A stretch of DNA of 64,000 nt. Origin: Protonemura montana. Its lineage: Eukaryota; Arthropoda; Insecta; Plecoptera; Nemouridae. Positions 39,041-48,300 of the stretch are shown here, piece after piece. The stretch covers positions 14,656,651 to 14,720,650 of the forward strand of contig OX387603.1 of the NCBI GenBank assembly GCA_947568835.1, in the 5' to 3' direction. The position numbers and the translations under genes are program-made. The notes beneath the pieces are model-generated. The model searched no databases, was not told the origin of the DNA, and saw only the letters and a program-made list of their open reading frames with translations. Each line of letters opens with the position of its first letter. The stretch's first letter is position 1.

Positions 39041-39323
39041 GTCTAGCATCAAGTATATAGGAAGGATAATGAGTGTTAAGTATCATCAGCGCCACCTGTT
39101 GGCAGAATTTTGTACTACACTCTGGACTCGTAAAAATTGAAGACATTTGCCAAGTCTGATTTTTAATCTGATGCATTAACTAATCGGAAAATAACTATGA
39201 AAATACAGCAGGAAAAAAACATCAACATATTTGTCCAAAGTGTAGTACAAAATCCTGTCAACAGGTGGCGCTGATGATGCGTAACACTCATTATAATCGT
39301 TCATATACGCTTGATGCTAGACC
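39041..39323. mobile_element. Fold-back (MITE-like) element
   Basis: Left arm 39041-39126 and right arm 39234-39323 are imperfect inverted copies sharing CTAGCATCAAG, TAATGAGTGTTA, TCAGCGCCACCTGTTG and TTTTGTACTACACT, around a 107-base AT-rich centre. It has no coding capacity. It abuts the GC hairpin array, so the two may be one element. Class is inferred from structure only. Confidence 0.65.
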
Positions 39324-39614
39324 AAAGGGCCAGCGCCAAAGTATGGCACCGTCGTCCTGGAGGTCCAAGTGGTGTTATAAGACAGTCTGATCATCCATAG
39401 TGAAAGATCCGGGATGAGTAAACTGAACAAGACTTCGAACGTATTTTTTATTTTGTAGGATGATGGGCAATACTGCAGCTGATGTATGTATAGTTTCGTC
39501 GAAATATCTTTTATTGAAAATCATGGAGGCAGTGTTTGAGATTTTTTTCGGAATTTTTGTCGGAGTCGTCACAGTTGAACAGTTTATGTATCCCAAAAAC
39601 ACTAAACTTGTTAA

Positions 39615-39690
39615 ATGGGTCATGTGGTCGAGCGGTTTATGTGGCTGCATCAGGTATCAAAGGTCATGTGTTCGATCCTCGTTGCCTACA
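39615..39690 (+). repeat. tRNA-like SINE head
   Basis: Box A-like GTGGTCGAGCGGTT and box B-like GTGTTCGATCC at near-tRNA spacing, then a T run. It resembles a Ser/Leu-type tRNA head but the stems are poorly formed. Confidence 0.45.
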
Positions 39691-40059
39691 TCTTTTTTTT
39701 AATAACACCAATCATCCCCCAGGGCAAGAAAAAAATTTCAGATTTTGTTGTAGTTCCTAACCTGGCTACCAGGTGGTGAGAACATCGACAAAACTATGGT
39801 GTACATTTGGAACGCTAGATGAAATACTGGTTACGGTTAAAGGGGGAAAAATTAATATATACAACAGCAATTCAGACTTATAATTATAGTACATAATCAT
39901 GCGACATAGATACAGAAATTTACAAACAGCTATACATGCATCATAACGAACACTAATACCACCAACACTTCCAACGCCACCAATATTACCAACATTACCA
40001 ACACCACCACATTAACAACCATGCACTTATAGAGAGAGAAGGTTTCGCTTCTACACAAA

Positions 40060-40155
40060 GTGTAAATGCCGGACCTGACCCCAACACCAAGCAGTGCTGA
40101 GGCCCGGCCACTCCAAAAAATGGGCTTTCACCAGTTGCCACGATCTGACGCGAAA
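40060..40155 (-). repeat. Dispersed repeat W, copy 2
   Basis: Reverse-strand counterpart of 38174-38262, sharing GATCGTGGCAACTGGTG, TTTGGAGTGG and TGGGGTCAGGTCC. Confidence 0.6.
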
Positions 40156-40640
40156 ATGCAAGCCTTGAAGCCCGACTGGAGGAACGCCAGTCGAACCCCG
40201 TTGTTCTAAGGTAGGTCTCCTGGTCAACCATACCAAACAAGTATCACCGAACCAGCAGTCGAGTTAAAGCACAGAGTGATCGCAAACGCAATCTGTTGGA
40301 TATCAAATGTACTTGATCAATTAAAATGTCGATAAATCACGGCCATAGGTCGGTAACCCGTGTACCCACCTTGCTGAGCTGCCAACCTTGAAGCATAAAA
40401 TAACGGAATCGTGGCCATAATAAACTTAAGAAACGTCCATTGATTTTTCAATATTTTTTGAGTGGAAATTGAAGTGACTGCACACCTAACGCCTGGACTG
40501 TAAACACGACGTCAGTGCACACGTGTACGATGAGTGGCCTACCCATCAGGATTCACACATAAATATTACTGCTAGAAGTGATTTATTTACATCTTGTTTT
40601 ATTGACTTGCATGTTGATAACAAATCAGAACCGGCATACG

Positions 40641-40709
40641 TGCCCTCATAGCGCAGTGGGATGGTCGTGAGTTCCATTGCGTGGGGTCCGCAGTTCGCTT
40701 CCCGGCACC
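40641..40709 (+). repeat. tRNA-like sequence
   Basis: 69 bases with GTGCC and GGCAC at its ends able to pair, a box A-like CATAGCGCAGTGGGA and a box B-like GCAGTTCGCTTCC. The rest of the cloverleaf is weak, so it is more likely a SINE head than a functional tRNA. Confidence 0.4.
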
Positions 40710-40970
40710 TACTACTTTTGTCTTTCAAAGCCCTTCACCTGGAACATGGATCAAGTGAAGGGATGGGGAAAGATGATCCGAAATATAACATTCATGATTT
40801 TTTTTTGTACCAAGTCTAAAATCAAGTGTTTATATACGACTTCCACCAACCTGTTGCCATCAAGGCAGCGTGGCTCAATGATAACAAGCACTGGCTATTT
40901 GCAACATTAAGACGACATAATCAAATGACTATAAATTAAAAAATGTTTTAAAAAACTTCCTTATTGTAAA

Positions 40971-41050
40971 TGGGGGGCCCCAGGGGCCCCGGCCGGCTGG
41001 AGGCCCCGGCGGCATTTGCCGCCTGGCTGCCCTGGCCAGTCCGACACTGA
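40971..41050 (-). mobile_element. GC-rich terminus of a hAT-type DNA transposon
   Basis: On the minus strand it begins CAGTGTCGGACTGGCC and continues with GGCGGCAAATGCCGCC and alternating GGGGCC blocks, a pattern I associate with non-autonomous hAT ends. No partner terminus is seen nearby, so it is a solo fragment. Confidence 0.45.
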
Positions 41051-42370
41051 TTAAAACGACACTTAATTGATAAATGTTATTATTCTGTGGATCAATTTCT
41101 TCAATATCATAGCAGATAAGAGAATTATCCGTGCAATGTATTGCATTATATTGTAAACCCGAAATATGTACTTTACGATGTTATCATATTTTAAGCCATG
41201 ACGAGTTCATATCATGTACTGTGATCAAACCGAACAATAAAAACCAAATTATTATTATTATCATTATTATTACACCACAATAATCAGTTCGCTCGCTCGC
41301 TGCCTTTGAGGGCATACCGATGCATGTGCGCTTTAATTTTTGAATACAAATGCATTTTTAGCTAAGCTGATTTATCTACTACCATTTCTGAGCTTTCAAA
41401 CAGTATTTTCATAATTATTACGGGTTATAGTCATAAATAAGGGTGATAATTTGCACTTATACCGCCATGCACTAAGAGTACTGCATGGTCTAGTACGAGG
41501 GTTCAAAGTTGATTTAAAAAGTAAAGCATTATGAGGATTATTTTGATCTTTGTGACTGAGATGTATCACCCAATGGGCCTGTCAGTGATCAGGTGCTTAA
41601 ACCGCACTTGATAAAACCAAATAAACAGAAATTCATTTTGACGACGGTTCATTTTTGGATGGCAGTGAATTTAAAGGTGACTTTTGATGATGAAACAATG
41701 AAATTTTGCTATAAATACAAGCAAAATGGGTGGCAGACATTAGTGAATTAAGAATCTCAGGGTAAACACGTGTGATTGAGCACTTTAATCGCGCAATGAT
41801 AACGACGTAGCGTCCAGAAGACGACCCGTCATTATTTTATTTTGTTTATTCATGTCTATAAGAGTTTTATATTGTGTTCCTATTGATTTTAAATTATTGT
41901 ATCTAATATTTTTCCGTCAGTAATGATTTTTGAAGCATATCTTATCTTTTTGCAGTGAATTAGGTTAACACGCTTGCTACATGGTAGTATTGTATTACCA
42001 CCCCATAGGGATGGGAGAGTTGGAGATAAAAATTGCCTACACGTATTATAGTGTTTGCCATTCAATAAGCATTTAACCCATCAACTAAAAAAGACAAAAA
42101 TAAACAAGAGTTAAAAGTTTGGAAACGGTTTGTTTGACAACCTTTGACAAAACAGTGAATCTAATTTCTTTCCTTTATGACATTTACTTGGGAGTGCATA
42201 TACAACTTTGGGCAACATTTCTTCCAACGGGCAGTTTTAATATGTCCAACTTAATTTATGAGAAGACTCATCAGTCATCCCCATGGTTCCACCTAATCAG
42301 ATACTTCTGTTTTCATCTTAACCTACGTATTTAACTGGTCTTTAGCATTGTGAAAACGGTGAGAATAGAA

Positions 42371-42452
42371 TTCGATCCCGCTCACCGACAGGATGTTTTT
42401 TCTATTGGAATACGACATTCAAATTATTCACATATGGTAGCTGCAGTCTGAA
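42371..42452 (+). repeat. SINE tail fragment present in the left arm only
   Basis: Starts at TTCGATCC (box B) and ends at CTGCAGTCTGAA, matching 38515-38594 almost base for base. The right arm has only about nine unrelated bases at this point. Confidence 0.8.
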
Positions 42453-42484
42453 TTTTCGGCTGAAATGTAGGTATTTTCCAGAAA

Positions 42485-42706
42485 GGCATTCAGGAAGGTA
42501 CAACTCGAACAGCAGGATTCCTCCACAAATCCATGCAGTCGAGTGTTTGATAAGCAAGGCGAGTGAAGTTGCTATACACTAACTTTCGTTCCTTCAACCT
42601 CTCTCCCGAACATATTTGATCATGTGTATGATGGTCACCTATCCAATACCTGACCCAGCGCAGTGTTGCTTAACGTCGGTGATCTCACGAGAACCGCTGT
42701 TTCCAG
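42485..42706 (-). repeat. 5S-rRNA-derived SINE, left-arm copy
   Basis: Minus-strand head has the 5S-like GTTAAGCAACACTGCGCTGG and the box C-like TTGGATAGGTGACC, then the SINE body. It is the counterpart of 49880-50092. Confidence 0.75.
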
Positions 42707-42897
42707 CAAGCCAAACCGTTCGGTGTGACGATTCGAGGAGGGCTCGTAAGCAATTGGACCCGCTGTGTGACTTGATTTGTTCACGAACACTCACATCTAA
42801 CAAATACTAACATAATTAAAATGAATCTAATTAAACATCCGCAATTAAAGTACGAGAATTTGCAGTTCTTTAGCATCTGCATGCCTGGAAAACATGT

Positions 42898-43138
42898 AGT
42901 CTGTGATAGCAGCCGTGGACGCCATTGCTGTTATCACCTCGATCCCCTTCGAAAACCGGTCAGCCAATCGGAACCGAGCTTCAGTCGATCGAAAGTAGGA
43001 GGCTGGGTCGATCGAGCACGTGTTGTGACGTCACTTGCACAGCGATGCAGTAGGTTTCAGGTGATACTCTTCGGTCGGCTACTCGCCTGGTACGAAGAGA
43101 CAAATTTTCGTCTCGTTTTAGACGATTATTTCAGTTGA
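42898..43138 (+). other. 80-codon open frame in the left arm
   Basis: The frame begins VCDSSRGRHCCYHLDPLRKP and ends LVLDDYFS. The other arm keeps the same frame open at 49442-49684 with a few replacements. No domain is recognised. The DNA also carries TGACGTCA (43026-43033), so a regulatory role for the DNA is an equally good reading. Confidence 0.25.
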
Positions 43139-43436
43139 AACTTGTCATGGTTGGATTTACCGCACGTATAGGCAGTCCCGTGGCACTCACGGGCACCACG
43201 AGTTGCTTCAAAGTTTTCACAGGCAAACTAAATTTTCTGACAACGTCATTCGTTCCCAGCTACTTGACACAATTTTATGAAATGTAGCTTTGAATTTTAA
43301 GAATAGGCAACGCCTCAAAATAGGACCGATCGGGAGATAAAAATATGTGATATTCTGACTTTTGTTGTAAAACTTGTTGCAAACCTATAAAAGATACGAT
43401 ATTTTCTGCGTTGTAGTGTGATCTTACCGATCTTAC

Positions 43437-43620
43437 AGATTGATCGATTGATTAGTGACGTTTAACCACGCACTGTTTTGACAACGGACAATGTCACATT
43501 GTCAAATGTGGCACTGGTCTAATAGTGTCAGTAAATGAGTGAGTGATGATGAGAATGATGATTTACCTTCCTAATTAAGAAGGGAGGAGGGGAAACCCGG
43601 TGCACTTGGCCTACTCCTGT
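43437..43620 (-). repeat. 5S-SINE 3' part at the inner edge of the left arm
   Basis: Minus-strand order is CAGGAGTAGGCC, CACCGGGTTTCC, CATTGTCCGTTGTCAAAACA, then GTTAAACGTCACT and an AATCAATC-type tail. It is 5'-truncated relative to 48758-49142, and the arm homology stops where the truncation occurs. Confidence 0.7.
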
Positions 43621-44604
43621 TTCGTTTCAGTAGCAAAACAATTGCTAAGAAAAGCAGTTTTTTGAAAGGATTTCTCTATACTTTACAAAAGACATCTTTT
43701 ACCATGTATTTTTGGAGTCAGATTCATAAAGCAGAACTTGCATTAATCCCTGGAGTTAATCAAAGGAGATTTTTGTAGATTTTCAGGGGTTAATAACATG
43801 GTGATTTATGGGGTTAACATTAAATTCTGCATCGTGAATCCTGCTCAAGGAGAATCCAGTGGCATGGCGGAGTATAGGACGTTGCATCATTTAACAAAAT
43901 ATGTTTAATGTTATCCCTTTATTTCTCAGTGTAATTGTGCTCCCAATTATAACATTTCTCATTTCTGCAAGTTATCTACACATTTCTGGTAGCTCAATTT
44001 TATAATATCTTATAACATAACATATCTAAATTATCAACATATGCAAACAAATTAGTTCTCACTTGATAAAAGGATACAATAATCTATAGAGGTAGCCTCT
44101 TGCCTCTAGTTTGAACTTTAACCAGTATGCAATAGGAATTAAAAACCCTTTTTAAATAACATAACTTAAATACTTAAAATATTTACGAAATAACAATTGT
44201 TCATATTTCTTTTTGTAAGCTAACATTTACTAGTGCCTATTGAGTTTTTATTAGCACTACCTAAGGATTTCACCAGCTTTCTCTATTTTGTACATAGGTA
44301 GTAAACATTGTATGGTTTGTTTAAATTTCTCATTAAAAACTTAATTCAAATGTTAACACATGACTAGATATAAAGCAGATTATGTCCTGCCAGTCTAAAG
44401 TGGAACACAGGTAAACTAGTACTAATAGAGGCACCTAATGATTTTGTTTAGTGTTGCATTTAAGTTATTTTTGGGTATCTAGCTATATTTGTGGAATTGT
44501 GGAGGGCAGTTGCAGCTTGTTGCCACTGAAAGCTATATTATTTATATGAATATCACTAACATGCAACAACGAACAAAATAAGTAGTTGTGACAGGCCAAA
44601 AAAT

Positions 44605-45250
44605 ATGTTTCTACTCCATGGAACGGTAAGCAGGATACACCAAAGTCCTGTTCAGGTCATCAGTACAAATGTTTTTCTTGGCTGCACTTTTAAGCGACAT
44701 GTTTTTCCATTTTCATATAGACAAACAGCTTTCCATGAAAAGCAGCTAGTATGGATCGATGTAGTAGACATTTCTAGCTCCATCACTATTCATGTGTAGT
44801 GTAGAAGAAAGTGTAGCGAAGGTAGTCTTACTAACAGATCACTACAGTCCGGGCCTGCCGCCATTTGACAAGTTCTTTGCAACACTTGGTATACAATTTC
44901 CAAAGAAAAGTAAAGTCATTTTTAACAACAGGTAAATTGCATTTTGCATATATAAATATTTTTAAGCCTTCACAAGTTGTGGCGCTTCTATTGCCTCTTT
45001 GATTAGTTCTGTGCCATTGACGACAATGTGGAGGCCAAAAGTCACAACTGAGAAGGATCCTCAGCCCAGACATTTTAAAAAACAAGCTAAGAGTCACACT
45101 TTTGGTGTACAGAATCACGACGTGGTCGTATTCCAATCCCAAAATTTACTTTCCACGTTCAACGCTGATAATAAATGGTGTAACTACTCAACCTCAATAA
45201 GTGATCTCCGACAGTTTGCAAAGCATTTGTTTCTCATTGTTATCGTTTAG
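44605..45250 (+). pseudogene. Possible decayed piggyBac-like transposase
   Basis: Broken frames contain LTDHYSPGLPPFDKFFATLG (about 44829-44890) and then WRPKVTTEKDP and DNKWCNYS (45000-45200), loosely like the DDE region and the W-DNK segment of piggyBac transposases. Stops separate the pieces. The resemblance is judged from memory and is weak; it could be another transposon type or chance. Confidence 0.25.
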
Positions 45251-45348
45251 CATCCCTGATTGTACAGAAAAAGGGAAGCACATTGAAGATCTTGTCAATG
45301 GGTCGGCTCAAGATGAGGCTTCAGCGGCATATGATCTACGTCGGCGAA

Positions 45349-48300
45349 CTACGCCTGTCTTTTGGCGTTGAGAGGTGATTCTCGGCCGCCTGGCATTAGC
45401 TGCACTGCATCGTCAGCGCTGCGTTTCAGCAATCGCAAGGACTCCGGGCTCAGCAAGGAGAGTGCCCCGCGATCTGTATTATTTGACACAATGCCACATG
45501 AGTGCAATGATGACATTGCCACATAAGGATAATACAACCTCATTAAGGTTGTAATCATTATTAATTATTAATTATAAATAAATCGTTCAATTTTTTTTGT
45601 AGAATATAAAGCGCCAAAATTTGACAACCAGAGGTGCAGTAAGGTATTGGCGTAACATCTACCTAATATAAAATGTTAATGACATTGTTGGCAAAACTTG
45701 TCAACACCCTTGGTATTATTGACCCTTATTCTCAGGTTCCTAACGTATTATTAAAACTTCGATATACTTTTATTACTATTAACATGATTATTTTTCTTCT
45801 CTCCTGGTTTTAATGGCTTGTATTTTAATCAATAACATCACATTACGAACATCTAGCAGAGCTAACTACACATACCTCGGGTATCGCTACACGAACGATG
45901 ATGCACCCTCGGTGCGACCGTCTTTCGTGCTGCCTCGAAACTTGCCGCGGCTTGGTTGTGCCACGGGTTGGTTAGGTCGTGCCAGTGGTCGCCATCGAGG
46001 CTTCCGCGAGATCGTCTTAGAGCAACACGCTTGCCGCACTGATGCAGGCTCTCCTGTAAGGAGTACTTAGTTGTAAGTACATAAAGTTCATAAACATAAA
46101 AAATACATAAATAAAATAATAACATATAACATATAATACATAATAATATGTCAAATACTTAAGGTTCATGGGTACTGAAACAAGTAATTTTGTGAGAAAG
46201 ATAAATAATTTAAAAATTTTAAATAATTGCATCCATAACATAAGTTAAAAAAAGACAGTTTCTTAGAATTGAGTTGTGGATTTCTCCTCTACATGGCTCA
46301 ATCCCATGATAGGCTTATTTTATTTATTTATTTAGTAAAGAAGTATATTAAGTAGATAGGTAAAGAATTATGGATGGGAGAAGGATGGGTTTTGACATAA
46401 GAGTAGAAGGAAGAATAAAAATGAAGAGAAACTATTTGAACTGGGTTTTGAATGCTAAGTAAAGGGCTACTAAATTCTTAGTAGGGAAATTTAGAAGCCC
46501 TTTACTTAGCATTCAAAACCCAGTTCAAATAGTTTTTCTTAAATCTAGTGCTAAGGATAAATCAAGTAGACATGAGTCTAAAAACCATCATAAAGAATAA
46601 AAATTATTTGGCATATCATTGTATAAAATATTCTGCCTTATATATGTAATGTTTTCTAACTGTTTGATAATAAAATTATGAAAATAAAATTACTATTAAA
46701 AAAATGCATTATTTATTGTAGTTATATTATTATCATATAATCATATAATTATATTTTTTTATTATCAACACTATATCCGTCTCAAAAATTGATGCCCAAA
46801 CGGGGACTCGAACCCTGATCTCCACCTATCGCGGGTTAGAGTCCCCATTAGGACATCAATTTTTGAGACGGTTATAGTGTTGATAATAAAAAAATACCCC
46901 GTATATTGCAAGCATTTGCAATTTAAATCAGATTTCACCAAAATATTATTATTTCATTTTTATTTATTTATTTATTTAATTATTTAATTAAGTAATATTG
47001 TTTACGACAAAAGGTAGACCAACCTGACTAGAATCGTCTTCACTAGTTTGTAGTGGAAAGCGGAAGACCTTGAAGTTTGGGGACTTGGGCCAGGTGATTG
47101 GCGGAGGGCTACGTATCATGTGCTCATGAATTTCAGGAAGAGTCAGTGGGTCAATATCCAGTTCGTCAGGAAATTCCTTTAAAAGAGTAAAAATAAAAAA
47201 GGTTACGTCACACTCTCTGTATCCTACCAGTGGTCTGTGATAAAAACAGACAAATAATATGTAATCACACAAACTCAAATAAGGAAATTGTTAACAATAC
47301 CTGTGACATGAGATTTGCATCGTCTGATTCTGACTCTTCCAGACCGTCGATGAGGCTTTCTCTGCTTGCCAACACCTGTGGAATGTGATAAAAAATAATT
47401 TAAAATTCAGTGGACCATATAAATATGCCAGTGTGCGGCATATTTACGGTATGGCACTGGCCAACTGGTAGGGTAGAAGCCTGGTATGGACACAACGAAA
47501 AATTAAATCAAGCTGAGATACAATAACAGTTACAATCTCCTCAGATATGTTCCTAGAGTCTTGTTACTATTTTGGAACGAAGGTCAAATTGTGTTACGAT
47601 CAAGGGGAAGTCAAGACACCACCACTGCAAATAAATAGGGGTGTTTAGGGTTGCAGCCTCAAGTAAATTGAAATCAAGGTCACATTTTGGAGAAAATCTA
47701 CACATTTGTAAAAATTGTATATGTTATGAAAATGAATATCAAAAATATTTCATATTAATTCAATGCACAACATGTTGTGTGGGTATCAATTTGTATTTAC
47801 TTTTAATTGAATTGTACCCCTCCCCCTCCCACCACACCACATTGAGAAAAAGCCAATTTCTATGTTACCTAGGTAAAAATACACCATTACTGAAATAGGT
47901 TAGTAGCAGGATTTTTGGTTTCTCCTGTATATGCATAGGAGCTCAAACCAGCAAGCAACGGATGGAAGGGAATGAAGATGGAAAATTGTGCAACCGAATC
48001 TGATATAAACTCGGAACTATTTTGATTGCCAGCCAGATACTTTACCCACCTAACTATCCAGCTTGGCAAGGTGGGATACAGGGGCGACCAGAGGGGGGGG
48101 GGGGGTGCGCTTGCACCCCCCTGGAAATAACATTCGCCGTCGCCTCTGTGCAGGACATTCCGTAACAGGGTGCTTGTTTCGCTCCACGCAACGAAAACAA
48201 TTTTTAATTTTTGCTGGCAGCAAACAAAGTATTGGTCCAGGTTCGTTATTTCAAAAGAATCGGTAAGCTCACACCTTGTTTTTGACGGCTATCTTGCAGA

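Larger units (their letters stand above)
41266..43620 (+). repeat. Left arm of a 2.3-kb inverted repeat
   Basis: Matches the reverse complement of 48975-51218 along its whole length with scattered substitutions and small indels. It carries a CAGTTCGCTCGCTCGCTGCC outer edge, an 80-codon frame near 42898-43138, a reversed 5S-SINE piece and a second SINE tail at the inner edge. A SINE fragment (42371-42452) occurs only in this arm. Confidence 0.93.

Noticed and set aside
38545..39060. Long open frames on both strands across 38545-39060 (up to 159 codons)
   Set aside because: They are by-products of the GC-rich palindromes; mirrored frames on both strands have biased alanine/arginine composition and no protein character.
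40641..40709. Functional tRNA gene
   Set aside because: Only the two promoter boxes and a short acceptor pairing fit; the anticodon and D-arms do not form, so a SINE head is more likely.
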